From Pandoraea cepalis (GTDB taxonomy: Bacteria; Pseudomonadota; Gammaproteobacteria; Burkholderiales; Burkholderiaceae), in NCBI RefSeq assembly GCF_902459665.1, contig NZ_CABPSL010000001.1:682001-746000 (forward strand): a stretch of 64,000 bases of DNA, written 5' to 3'. Position numbers and translations under genes: made by a program. Below, one piece after another: positions 10,696 through 19,296 of this stretch; position 1 is the first letter of the stretch; every line of letters begins with the position of its first letter. The notes under the pieces are model-generated. The model had not been told where the DNA came from, did no database searches, and saw only the letters and a program-made list of their open reading frames with translations.

Positions 10696-11570
10696 ACGCG
10701 ACGCCAAGCCGAACGGAAACGCACGAGGTGCCGGACGACGTGGCATTGATGCCCGCGAAACCGCAGCGCGGCATTCAGGCGCTGGAAAGCACCGGGGCAT
10801 TGCTCGAGGCGCTGGCGGCGGCGGGGCGTCCGCTGCCGCTCAATGCGCTGGCGCGCAACGCGGGGATGGCGCCAGCAAAGGCGCATCCGCATCTGGTGAG
10901 CCTGCAACGTGCCGGCTTGCTCTCGCGTGATGCGAATGGCAATTTCGAGGCGGGGGCGCTCAGCCTTGAGCTAGGCTTGATGGCATTGCAGCGTCTCTCG
11001 CCTACGGGGGAGGCCGAGCCGGAGATTCTTGCGCTGGCTCACGCCACCGGGCTGTCGGCCGCGATGGCCGTGCTGGGGCCGGTCGGCCCCACGGTGGTTC
11101 GCCTTGAGGAGGCGATGCGTCCGCAGCACGTGAGCTTGCGCATCGGCACGGTGCTCTCGTTGGTGAACACCGCCATGGGGCGCACGTTCGCGGCGTTCCT
11201 GCCCGATGCGGTACTCGGCGGCATGCTCGCACAGGAATCGGTGCGCATGGCGGGCCTCGGCGCGGAAGGGCGCGCGTCGACGCCGCCAGCCGATTTTGCC
11301 GCGCGGTTGAAGGTGATTCGCGAACAACGATTCGATACGGCGCAGAGCAACCCTGTGCCCGGAATCGACACGGTGGCGGTACCGGTGTTCGATCACACGG
11401 GGGAAGTCACGCTGGTGCTTGCGTTGATGGGGTCGGCGGGCAGTTTCGAGACGGCGCTGGACGCATCGCCGGCGCAGGCCTTGCTGGCGGCGGCGCGCCG
11501 GCTGTCGTGGCGCTTTGGCGCGGTGGGCCGGGCGGACGGCGCGGATGGTTCGGTTGGCGCGGTAGGGTAA
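10692..11570 (+). CDS. IclR-family regulator, second of a tandem pair
   Basis: 292 residues. The start ATG overlaps the stop codon of the preceding IclR gene, with AGGAGG five bases upstream. The helix-turn-helix (LPLNALARNAGMAPAKAHPH, LVSLQRAGLLSRD) closely parallels the first protein, and the effector domain (TVLSLVNTAMGRTFAAFLPD, FDTAQSNPVPGIDTVAVPVF) is the usual IclR type. The last 20 or so residues are a Gly/Asp/Val-rich tail. Co-translated paralogues suggest a heteromer or two effectors controlling one regulon. Confidence 0.82.
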   Translation: MNATPSRTETHEVPDDVALMPAKPQRGIQALESTGALLEALAAAGRPLPLNALARNAGMAPAKAHPHLVSLQRAGLLSRDANGNFEAGALSLELGLMALQRLSPTGEAEPEILALAHATGLSAAMAVLGPVGPTVVRLEEAMRPQHVSLRIGTVLSLVNTAMGRTFAAFLPDAVLGGMLAQESVRMAGLGAEGRASTPPADFAARLKVIREQRFDTAQSNPVPGIDTVAVPVFDHTGEVTLVLALMGSAGSFETALDASPAQALLAAARRLSWRFGAVGRADGADGSVGAVG

Positions 11571-11623
11571 GCGCGCGGCGTCGACGCAGTCGCGCGGCGG
11601 GAGCCGTATCGGTACAGACCGAT

Positions 11624-11649
11624 CCCGGCCGAGACGTCATCCGGCCGGG
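11624..11649. terminator. Hairpin after the tandem IclR genes
   Basis: CCCGGCCG (11624-11631) and CGGCCGGG (11642-11649) form a perfect eight-base-pair stem between the convergent IclR pair and the secreted-protein gene. There is no T-tract, so terminator function is uncertain. Confidence 0.35.
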
Positions 11650-11667
11650 TGAAGGTTCAGCGAGTCG

Positions 11668-12093
11668 TCAATGAATGGCCAACGCGTTGGCCTGTGCGTT
11701 GGCCACGCCGGCCACCACGTTCACGCCGAGATTGCCCGAGGCGCCCATCAGGGCCCGGTCACCCAGCGACGCGCTCGGCACGCCGGTCAGGATCGTCGTG
11801 TTGCGGATCGTCTGACGGGTATCGACCGCAACGCGCGAGGCGTTCGCCAGCACAAGCTGATTCGACTGCAAGTTGAGCGCGCCGGCGGCAACGTTGACGC
11901 CGAAGCTACCGTGCGCGTTGCGCAGCGCGTCGGTGCCGAGGGTGGCGGTCTGGCCGCCACGAAACACGGCGTCGCTGGCGAGGGTTTGTCGGGTGGAGAG
12001 ATTGACGACGGTGGCGTCGTTGAGGGGGGCGGCGAAGGCCGGCGCCTGGGCGACGGTCAGCACGAGGGCACTCAGCAAAGCAATACGCGGCAT
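11668..12093 (-). CDS. Secreted protein with two tandem ~45-residue repeats
   Basis: 141 residues from the ATG at 12093. A signal peptide (MPRIALLSALVLTVAQAPAF, then A-A) is followed by two degenerate repeats. Each runs from TRQT, through LG..AL..A.G..GVNVxAG, to a tail rich in N, Q and A (ALNLQSNQL, VANAQANALAI). The same N/Q/A-rich GVNVAAG pattern occurs in Burkholderiaceae adhesin-like and possibly amyloid-like surface proteins, but I cannot assign a family. An in-frame ATG 46 codons upstream is rejected because it would bury the signal peptide. Monocistronic; probably periplasmic or surface-exposed. Confidence 0.65.
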   Translation of the reverse strand: MPRIALLSALVLTVAQAPAFAAPLNDATVVNLSTRQTLASDAVFRGGQTATLGTDALRNAHGSFGVNVAAGALNLQSNQLVLANASRVAVDTRQTIRNTTILTGVPSASLGDRALMGASGNLGVNVVAGVANAQANALAIH

Positions 12094-12275
12094 ATTGATT
12101 TTCCCCAGAGAGTCCGTTGGGACGGATATCTGGTTATCGGCGCCTGAGGCGCTCGGGTTGAAGGAAATTTTCATGTGCCGCGAATGCGCCGGACGTTGAC
12201 GGATTGCCCCGACACCGGCGCGTTGCGTCACTGAAAGCCGCGATCATTCCCATAACCGCCGCGGCGCGCATTTTC

Positions 12276-12305
12276 GCATGGCGACGCGCGATTGCGTCGC
12301 CATGC
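12276..12305. terminator. Strong hairpin downstream of the AAHS transporter
   Basis: GCATGGCGACGC (12276-12287) pairs perfectly with GCGTCGCCATGC (12294-12305) around a six-base loop, between the stop of the transporter (12351) and the upstream side of the secreted-protein gene. No T-run follows on the minus strand, so it may protect or terminate the transcript without being a standard intrinsic terminator. Confidence 0.45.
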
Positions 12306-12350
12306 CGTTGCGTCGGTGATGGTTGGCCGAGCGTGCCTTGACGCGCGAGA

Positions 12351-13730
12351 TTACGCCGGTTCTCCCGCGCCGTTCGCGAGTTTCGCCGCTGTGACGTGCG
12401 ATTGCGTTGCCGCTTGCTGCTGCACCGACGCCGATTTCTTGTGGTCGATCAACAACACGGCGACGACCGCGATGACGGCGGGAATGGCGATTGCCATAAA
12501 GTTTTGCTGCAAAGGCAGGGACAGGCTCACCAGCATGCCGATCGCGATGGGCGCGAGAATGGCGCCGCTGCGTCCCACCCCGGAGGCCCAGCCGATGCCC
12601 GTGCCGCGCGCGGCCATTGGATAGAACTGTCCCGCGTAGGCGTAGGTGACGATCTGCGTGCCGATGGTCGACGCCCCGGCCAACCCCACCAGCACGAAGA
12701 GCACCGGCGTCGGTACCTTCACGCCGAGCAGCGTGATGGACACGGCGGCCAGCGCATACATGCCCACGAGCACGTACTTGATGTTGAAACGGTCGGCGAG
12801 CCAGCCGCCGCCGATGGCGCCGAGCATCGCGCCAAAGTTCAGCACGAGCACAAACGTGAGCGCCGAGCCGAGGCTATAGCCGGCGCTTGCCATGAGTTTG
12901 GCGAGCCACGAGCTGAGCGCATACACCATGAACAGACACATGAAGAACGCGACCCACAGCATGACGGTGCTCACGCCTCGCCCGTCCTGAAACAGACGCG
13001 AGAGCGGCGCAGCCTGCTTGCGATCCGTCGAGGCCAGCGCGAACTGGTCGCCCGGCTGCGCGACATAATCCGGCGCGAGGCGGGCAAGCACTTGCTTGAG
13101 CGCGTCGAGACGGCCAGTGCGGATCAGGAACGGCATCGACTCCGGCAGTGCCCTCATCGCGAACGGCACGAGCAGCGCGGGCAGACCCGCCGCCAGAAAG
13201 ACGGACTGCCAGCCGTGCGTCTCAATCAGCCCCTTGCCGAGCAGCGCCGCGAGCATGCCGCCCACCGAATAGCCCGAGAACATGAGCGTGACGAGCGTGG
13301 CGCGCAGGCGACGCGGCGCGTACTCCGTCATTTGCGCGACCACGATCGGCATCACGCCGCCAATGCCGACGCCCGCGAAGAAGCGCGTCACGGAAAAGCT
13401 GATCGGCTCGTGTGTGAATCCGGCCATGGCGGTGAACAGCGAGAACATCAGCACACAGATGGCGATGGCTTTGCGACGGCCGATGCTGTCGGCCACCATG
13501 CCCATCGCAATGGCGCCGAACATCATGCCGAAGAGGGCGGCGCTGACCATGAAGCCGGCACTGGTGGCGTCGACGTTCATCGCTTTCATGATCGAGGGCA
13601 GCGCAATGCCCGCGACCGCGAGATCGTAGCCGTCGAAGATGATGATGAGCGCGCACCAGAGCAGGATGCGGTAGTGATAGCCGTTCAAGCGGGCGTTGTC
13701 GGCCAACTCATGTACGTCGATAGGTCGCAT
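12351..13730 (-). CDS. Major facilitator transporter, aromatic acid:H+ symporter (AAHS) type
   Basis: 459 residues with 12 predicted membrane segments. TM1 carries the AAHS hallmark IIFDGYDLAVAGIALP, and the TM2-3 loop has the MFS motif GMVADSIGRRKA. The AAHS family (PcaK, BenK, MhpT) imports aromatic acids with protons. Start 13730 (MRPIDVHE) with a GGAG ribosome site is chosen over an ATG 24 codons upstream. It is not adjacent to a catabolic enzyme; the monooxygenase operon and pca genes lie 4-8 kb away, so a link is only suggestive. A palindrome lies upstream of the start. Confidence 0.85.
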   Translation of the reverse strand: MRPIDVHELADNARLNGYHYRILLWCALIIIFDGYDLAVAGIALPSIMKAMNVDATSAGFMVSAALFGMMFGAIAMGMVADSIGRRKAIAICVLMFSLFTAMAGFTHEPISFSVTRFFAGVGIGGVMPIVVAQMTEYAPRRLRATLVTLMFSGYSVGGMLAALLGKGLIETHGWQSVFLAAGLPALLVPFAMRALPESMPFLIRTGRLDALKQVLARLAPDYVAQPGDQFALASTDRKQAAPLSRLFQDGRGVSTVMLWVAFFMCLFMVYALSSWLAKLMASAGYSLGSALTFVLVLNFGAMLGAIGGGWLADRFNIKYVLVGMYALAAVSITLLGVKVPTPVLFVLVGLAGASTIGTQIVTYAYAGQFYPMAARGTGIGWASGVGRSGAILAPIAIGMLVSLSLPLQQNFMAIAIPAVIAVVAVLLIDHKKSASVQQQAATQSHVTAAKLANGAGEPA

Positions 13731-13890
13731 GCGAGTGTCTCCATAACGAATCCGCCCTCCGTCGAAATGCGGAGAGTCTTGGGGATGTCTTGACCGACGC
13801 AAGCGGCACCAGGCCGGGCTCCATCCGGGCGGCCGAGGACCGTTGCCGAGGAAGCCGACTGCCTCAACACACCTCGATGGGCAGCTATTT

Positions 13891-13906
13891 ATGCAATATT
13901 GTGCAT
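13891..13906. promoter_or_regulatory. Palindromic operator candidate upstream of the AAHS transporter
   Basis: ATGCAATATTGTGCAT is a 16-bp palindrome with one mismatched pair, in a locally AT-rich patch 160 bases upstream of the transporter start. The 13731-14074 interval holds this site and an opgG-side hairpin, but no gene I can support. Confidence 0.4.
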
Positions 13907-14031
13907 GCAGTAAACGCGAAATGACGATTCACTGCAAGGACAATTTGCCCGATTCAGGGTTTTACAGGAGGAAACGAGGCGCGTAAGTGCCTGTTTAATT
14001 GTGGTGGTGAAGGGTGCGGAGGGAGCGCGGT

Positions 14032-14056
14032 GTGCGGCGGCAGGACGCCGCCGCAC
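14032..14056 (-). terminator. Hairpin just downstream of opgG
   Basis: GTGCGGCGGC (14032-14041) and GCCGCCGCAC (14047-14056) form a perfect ten-base-pair stem with loop AGGAC, 18 bases beyond the opgG stop codon. There is no T-tract, but position and strength suggest a transcript end. Confidence 0.5.
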
Positions 14057-14074
14057 GAAGACGCAGGATGCAAC

Positions 14075-15673
14075 TTATTGCTTGGCGACCGAAAACGGCG
14101 GGAGCTGATAACTCCAGGTCTCGCTTACGGCCTTGCCGCCGGAGACGAGGGCGGCCCGCAGTTCCACGACCTTGGCCGGATCCTTGACCATCACACGCAG
14201 ATTCAGGCGCATGCCATGCGTGACCGGGTTCGGTTGCAGCGTCTGCTCGATGAGGGTGGCGTTATCGCTCACGCTGACCTGTGGCGCGACCGAACCGGCG
14301 GGCAGCGTGGCGAGCGGGCCGCCGTCGAAGTCCACGATCAGCCCGGTGCTGCCGTCGAAGTGACGGATCAGGTTGGCTTGCGTAATCTCGCCCGCCGTGC
14401 GCAGCGTCTGCTTCACCCAGGCCAGACGTCGATCGACGATGCCGCGCTCATTCATCGTCCAGTGGATCGTGTAATCGGCCTGCAGCGGCTGCCCCTTGGG
14501 TGGCAATTGGTCAGGTGTCCAGAACGCGCCGATGTTGTCATTGGTCTCGTCCGGCGACGGGATTTCCACCAGTTCGATATGGCCCTTGCCCCAGTCGCCC
14601 TGCGGCTCGATCCAGGCGCTTGGGCGAAGATCGTAACGATCCTTCAGGTCCTCGTACTGCGCGAAATCGCGCCCGCGCTGAAGCAGGCCGAAGCCGCGCG
14701 GATTCGTCACCGGGAACTGGCTGATGGCCAGATTGCGCGGATTGTTCAGCGGACGCCAGATCCATTCGCCATTGCCGGCGTGAATGGCCAGGCCATTCGA
14801 ATCGTGCAATGCCGGACGGAAGTTGTACGGATCGCGCTGCTGATTCGGTCCGAACAGGAACATGCTCGTGAGCGGCGCGATGCCGAGCTTGGTCACCGGT
14901 GCGCGCAGGAAGACCCGTGCCTGCACCTTCAACAGCGAATCCTCGCCGGGCGTCAGATCGAAGCGATAGGCGCCGGTGGCGCGCTTCGAGTCGAGCAGCG
15001 CGTAAAACACCAGGTGCTTGTCGCCCGCGTTCGGCCGTTCGATCCAGAACTCGCGAAAGGCCGGGAATTCCTCCGCGATGGGCAGGCCCGTGTCGATGGC
15101 CAGACCGCGCGCCGAGAGTCCGTAGACCTGTCCCTTGCCGATCACGCGAAAGTAGCTCGCGCCGAGCACGCTCATGATTTCGTCGAGCTTGCCCGGTTCG
15201 TTGATCGGGTAAAGCACGCGAAAGCCCGCGTAGCCGAGATTGTGCGTGGCGCTGCGGTCGAGCTTGAGATCGCCGAAGTCGAAGCGGTGGCTGTCGTACT
15301 TGATCTCGTCGATCTTGGCGTTGGGGCCTGTGCCGACGACCTCGTTGATCTTCACCGGCGTGCTGAACTGCATGCCCTGGTGATAGAAACCCAGCTTGAA
15401 CGGCGAGGGCTGATCGTTCCATTCGAACGCGTCGCGCCGCGGCTGGATCTTGATGTAGTCGCCGAACGGCATCTTGGCGAAGGCCGGCGTGAGATTGCTC
15501 ACTGGCGCGACGTAAGGTTTGTCGGCGAGCGCCTTCGCGCGGGCCGTGACGTCCTCGAGCGAGAAGGCATGGGCATGCGCGGCGCCCAGCAGGGCCGCAC
15601 CCGTGACGAAGGCGGACACGAGCGCGCGTGCGCCGCGTCGATGCCAAGACTTGGCGAGGGGAAGCAGAACCAC
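14075..15673 (-). CDS. opgG: Periplasmic glucan biosynthesis protein OpgG/MdoG
   Basis: 532 residues of the OpgG/OpgD (MdoG) family, periplasmic proteins needed for the branching or trimming of osmoregulated beta-glucans. The GTG at 15673 is preceded at six bases by GGAG and gives a clear signal peptide ([31 protein letters not shown]), then [19 protein letters not shown], typical of OpgG. Conserved segments include [20 protein letters not shown] and the [20 protein letters not shown] region. No opgH glucosyltransferase is adjacent. Instead it is divergent from bglX, a periplasmic GH3 beta-glucosidase, across 237 bases. Confidence 0.9.
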   Translation of the reverse strand: MVLLPLAKSWHRRGARALVSAFVTGAALLGAAHAHAFSLEDVTARAKALADKPYVAPVSNLTPAFAKMPFGDYIKIQPRRDAFEWNDQPSPFKLGFYHQGMQFSTPVKINEVVGTGPNAKIDEIKYDSHRFDFGDLKLDRSATHNLGYAGFRVLYPINEPGKLDEIMSVLGASYFRVIGKGQVYGLSARGLAIDTGLPIAEEFPAFREFWIERPNAGDKHLVFYALLDSKRATGAYRFDLTPGEDSLLKVQARVFLRAPVTKLGIAPLTSMFLFGPNQQRDPYNFRPALHDSNGLAIHAGNGEWIWRPLNNPRNLAISQFPVTNPRGFGLLQRGRDFAQYEDLKDRYDLRPSAWIEPQGDWGKGHIELVEIPSPDETNDNIGAFWTPDQLPPKGQPLQADYTIHWTMNERGIVDRRLAWVKQTLRTAGEITQANLIRHFDGSTGLIVDFDGGPLATLPAGSVAPQVSVSDNATLIEQTLQPNPVTHGMRLNLRVMVKDPAKVVELRAALVSGGKAVSETWSYQLPPFSVAKQ

Positions 15674-15910
15674 GAAATTCTCCAGTCGTTGGGGGGGGCG
15701 TATCGCGCCCGATGGCATCGCGACGTTCGCGAAAGCCGGGACGAACGCCTTCGGGAAAAACCAATTGTGGCAAAGTATCGCACTTCGCACTTCGAGTTAC
15801 GCACCCGGATCGTTGCGCCGGTATGGGTAACGCCAGTTGATACGACGCGAGGCACTGCCGCGCGATCTCGCCGGTCATCCACACGTCGCGCCACATTGGA
15901 TCGCTATCAG

Positions 15911-18247
15911 ATGAGAATGTTCTCCGCACTGGCGCTCGCGGCCAGTCTCACGGCCGCACCGGCCTTCGCCGACGCGCCTGCCGCCCTGGGCAACGGTGCT
16001 CAAGGCAATCCCCCGGCGGCCATGCCGTCTGCGTCCGCCAAGCGGGCGTTCATCGACGACCTCATCGCGCGCATGACGCTGGAGGAGAAGGTCGGCCAAT
16101 TGCGCCTGATCAGCATTGGCTCGGACATGCCGCAGCCGCAGCTCATCAAGGAGATTGCTGCCGGTCGCGTAGGGGGCACGTTCAACTCGGTCACGCGCAG
16201 CGACAACCGCCCGCTGCAGGACGCGGCCGTCAAGCAAAGCCGCCTGAAGATTCCCATTTTCTTCGCCTACGACATCGTGCATGGGCATCGCACCGTGTTC
16301 CCGATCAGCCTCGGCTTGGCATCGAGCTGGGATATGTCGGTGGTGAAGCACGCCGCACGCGTGGCCGCCATCGAAGCGAGCGCCGACGGGCTGGATGCGA
16401 CGTTCGCGCCGATGGTCGACATCTCGCGCGATCCGCGCTGGGGGCGCACCTCGGAAGGCTTCGGCGAAGACCCGTACCTGGTTTCGCAAGCCGCGCGCGC
16501 GAGCGTGCAGGGATTCCAGGGCACGTCGCCGGCCAACCCGGACAGCCTGATGGCCTTCGTGAAGCACTTTGCGCTGTACGGTGCCGTGGAGGGCGGACGC
16601 GATTACAACGTGGTCGACATGAGCCCGATGCGCATGTACCAGGACTATCTGCCGCCGTACCGCGCCGGGATTGATGCCGGTGCGGGCGGGGTGATGATCG
16701 CGCTGAACTCCATCAACGGCACGCCGGCCACGTCGAACAAGTGGCTGCTGCGCGACCTGCTGCGTGACGAATGGGGATTCAAGGGCGTGACAGTGAGCGA
16801 TCACGGCGCGATCGAAGAGTTGATGCGTCATGGCGTGGCGAAGGACGGCCGCGAGGCCGCGAAGCTGGCTATCGAGGCAGGCGTCGACATGAGCATGGCC
16901 GACGTGCAGTACCTCAAGCAATTACCGGGGCTGGTGAAGTCGGGCGAGGTGCCGATGCGCGACATCGACGACGCCGTGCGCGAAGTCCTCGGCGCGAAAT
17001 ACGACATGGGCCTGTTTGCCGATCCCTATCGCCGGATTGGCAACGCGGCGCAGGATCCGAAAGATGTGAATGCGCAGAGCCGTCTGCATCGTGACGCCGC
17101 GCGCGATGCCGCGCGCAAGTCCATTGTCTTGCTGGAGAACCGGCACGACACACTGCCGCTGGCCAAAGCGGGCAAGGTCGCGGTGATCGGGCCGCTCGCG
17201 GACGCGAAGATCGATATCCTGGGGAGCTGGTCGGCCGCGGGCGTGGCGGCGCAGGCCGTCACGCTGCTGCAAGGCGTGCGCGACGCGCTCGGCCCGCAGG
17301 CGCAGGTGACCTATGCGCGCGGCGCGAACATCACCGACGACCCGCGCGTGGTGCAGTATCTCAATTTCCTCGATTGGGACAATCCGGAAGTCGTGCAGGA
17401 CAAGCGATCGCCGCAGCAGATGATCGACGAAGCCGTGCGAGTCGCGCGCAACGCCGACACGCTGATCGTGGCGGTGGGCGAAGCGCGTGGCATGTCGCAC
17501 GAGGCGTCCAGCCGCACGAGCCTGTCGTTGCCAGGTAGCCAGTTGGCGCTGTTGCAGGCACTCAAGGCGACCGGCAAGCCGCTCGTCGTCGTGCTGATGA
17601 ACGGTCGACCGCTCGATCTGAACTGGCCGAAGGCCAACGCCGACGCCATGCTCGAGACGTGGTACACCGGCACCGAAGGCGGCCACGCGATTGCGGACGT
17701 GCTGTTCGGCGACTACAACCCGTCGGGCAAGCTGCCGATCTCGTTCCCGCGCTCGATCGGCCAGATCCCGACGTACTACAACCAGTTGCGCATCGGTCGT
17801 CCGTTCACACCGGGCAAGCCGGCCAACTACACCTCGCAATACTTCGAGGAAGACTCCGGCCCGTTGTATGCCTTTGGCTACGGCCTGAGCTACACCTCGT
17901 TCGCGGTGTCGAAGGTGACGCTATCGAGCAAGACACTTGAGCGCGGCGGCAAGCTCGATGCAAGCGTGACGGTGCGCAACACCGGCAAGCGCGAGGGGGC
18001 GACCGTCGTGCAGCTCTACTTGCAGGACGTTGCCGCGTCGATCGTGCGGCCCATCAAGGAGCTGAAGGGTTTCGACAAGGTAAGCCTGAAGCCTGGCGAA
18101 TCGCGCACCGTGCATTTCGCGATCGATGAAAGTCTGCTGAAGTTCTACAACGCGAAACTGCAATACGTGGCCGAACCCGGCGACTTCAACGTCGAGATCG
18201 GGCTCGATTCGCAACACGTCGAACAGGCGTCGTTCACACTGCAGTAA
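15911..18247 (+). CDS. bglX: Periplasmic beta-glucosidase, GH3 family
   Basis: 778 residues. The signal peptide (MRMFSALALAASLTAAPAFA) is followed by the GH3 N-terminal domain with IPIFFAYDIVHGHRTVFPIS and APMVDISRDPRWGRTSEGFG. The catalytic nucleophile Asp lies in GVTVSDHGAIEE. The GH3 C-terminal domain contains GEARGMSHEASSRTSLSLPG with the likely acid/base Glu, and a fibronectin-III-like domain ends the protein. This is the order and length of E. coli BglX. It hydrolyses terminal glucose from beta-glucosides in the periplasm. The start has no strong ribosome site; the ATG at 15917 is an alternative. Divergent from opgG, suggesting a shared role in periplasmic beta-glucan turnover. Confidence 0.92.
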   Translation: MRMFSALALAASLTAAPAFADAPAALGNGAQGNPPAAMPSASAKRAFIDDLIARMTLEEKVGQLRLISIGSDMPQPQLIKEIAAGRVGGTFNSVTRSDNRPLQDAAVKQSRLKIPIFFAYDIVHGHRTVFPISLGLASSWDMSVVKHAARVAAIEASADGLDATFAPMVDISRDPRWGRTSEGFGEDPYLVSQAARASVQGFQGTSPANPDSLMAFVKHFALYGAVEGGRDYNVVDMSPMRMYQDYLPPYRAGIDAGAGGVMIALNSINGTPATSNKWLLRDLLRDEWGFKGVTVSDHGAIEELMRHGVAKDGREAAKLAIEAGVDMSMADVQYLKQLPGLVKSGEVPMRDIDDAVREVLGAKYDMGLFADPYRRIGNAAQDPKDVNAQSRLHRDAARDAARKSIVLLENRHDTLPLAKAGKVAVIGPLADAKIDILGSWSAAGVAAQAVTLLQGVRDALGPQAQVTYARGANITDDPRVVQYLNFLDWDNPEVVQDKRSPQQMIDEAVRVARNADTLIVAVGEARGMSHEASSRTSLSLPGSQLALLQALKATGKPLVVVLMNGRPLDLNWPKANADAMLETWYTGTEGGHAIADVLFGDYNPSGKLPISFPRSIGQIPTYYNQLRIGRPFTPGKPANYTSQYFEEDSGPLYAFGYGLSYTSFAVSKVTLSSKTLERGGKLDASVTVRNTGKREGATVVQLYLQDVAASIVRPIKELKGFDKVSLKPGESRTVHFAIDESLLKFYNAKLQYVAEPGDFNVEIGLDSQHVEQASFTLQ

Positions 18248-18250
18248 TGG

Positions 18251-18267
18251 CGCCGCGTGTCGCGGCG
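18251..18267. terminator. Hairpin after bglX
   Basis: CGCCGCG and CGCGGCG form a perfect seven-base-pair stem with a TGT loop three bases after the bglX stop codon, between convergent bglX and the LysR gene. No clear T-tract. Confidence 0.4.
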
Positions 18268-18289
18268 TGGTGTCGCGACTTGACGTACC

Positions 18290-19201
18290 TCACGTCTGCG
18301 TCTGGAATTCCTCGCGAAGGAATTCCACGCAGGCACGGACCTTGGCCGACGATGCCACGCGCGACGGATACACGGCCCAGACGTTGGCCGGTTGCGTCAC
18401 GTCGGGCAGCACCTGCACCAGATCCCCGCGCGCGATCAGCGCCCCCACGTCCCACATCGAGCGCAGCACGATCCCCTGTCCGTCGAGCGCCCACTGCACG
18501 GCCACCTCGCCGTGGTTCGTCGACAGTGGCCCCGTCACCTTGAGTGCGACCGCCTCGCCACGCTGTTGCAGCCGCCACATGCCGAACGGATGATCGCGTT
18601 CCTTGATGACGATGCACGCATGGCCGGCCAGGTCGCTCAATTGGCGCGGCGTGCCGTGCGCGTCGAGATAGGCGCGCGAGGCGCACAGCACCCGATGATT
18701 GTCCGCGAGCTTGCGGGCGATCAGATGCGGTGCGATGTCGTCGCCGATGCGCACGTCGAGGTCATACCCCTCGGCCGCCACGTCGACGATGCGGTCGAAC
18801 AGGTCCAGGCGCACGTTGAGCTGCGGATGCAGCGCGCGCAGCCGCGACATGGCGGGTGCCACGGCATGCCGTCCGAAGCCGAAGCTGCTCGACACCCGCA
18901 GCGTGCCGCGCGGCACCTGCCGCGTGCTGGAGACATCCTCGATCAGGTGATTCACGTCGTCGAGAATCTTTTCCGCCCAGGCGTACACGCGTTCCCCTGC
19001 GTCGGTGATGGCCACGCGCCGGGTCGAGCGATGTAGCAAGCGCGTGCCAAGGTCGGCTTCGAGCATGCCGACGCGCTTGCTCACATACGCGGGCGAGACG
19101 CCCAGCGCTTCGGCTGCCGCTGAAAAGCTGGCACGGCGCGCGACCTGGCAAAACACGCGCAGGTCGTCGAGATTCGGGTTGACGGGCAGAGGTTTATTCA
19201 C
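18290..19201 (-). CDS. LysR-family regulator, probable DmlR-type activator of the adjacent dehydrogenase
   Basis: 303 residues from a GTG at 19201. The N-terminal LysR helix-turn-helix (LRVFCQVARRASFSAAAEAL, GVSPAYVSKRVGMLE) is followed by a periplasmic-binding-like effector domain. It belongs to the CrgA/DmlR-like group (TLRVSSSFGFGRHAVAP). It is divergent from a tartrate/D-malate dehydrogenase gene, the arrangement of E. coli dmlR-dmlA, so that gene is its likely target. A start at 19273 would reach into the target's promoter and add 24 atypical residues; neither start has a strong ribosome site. Confidence 0.82.
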   Translation of the reverse strand: MNKPLPVNPNLDDLRVFCQVARRASFSAAAEALGVSPAYVSKRVGMLEADLGTRLLHRSTRRVAITDAGERVYAWAEKILDDVNHLIEDVSSTRQVPRGTLRVSSSFGFGRHAVAPAMSRLRALHPQLNVRLDLFDRIVDVAAEGYDLDVRIGDDIAPHLIARKLADNHRVLCASRAYLDAHGTPRQLSDLAGHACIVIKERDHPFGMWRLQQRGEAVALKVTGPLSTNHGEVAVQWALDGQGIVLRSMWDVGALIARGDLVQVLPDVTQPANVWAVYPSRVASSAKVRACVEFLREEFQTQT

Positions 19202-19296
19202 GATTCGTGGATAGTGGATTAACCGATTGAGGGATTTTATCCGCGTTGGAATGGAATAACCTAGCGTCATCATCCAACCCTCAGGAGAAACAGACC

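Noticed and set aside
14030-15910. Long N-terminal extension of the bglX frame
   Set aside because: It covers opgG in antisense and would bury a good signal peptide; the start at 15911 gives the normal BglX length.
18304-18326. GGAATTCC-containing palindrome near the LysR stop
   Set aside because: It lies within the LysR coding sequence (FLREEF) and is most likely a codon-level coincidence rather than a site.
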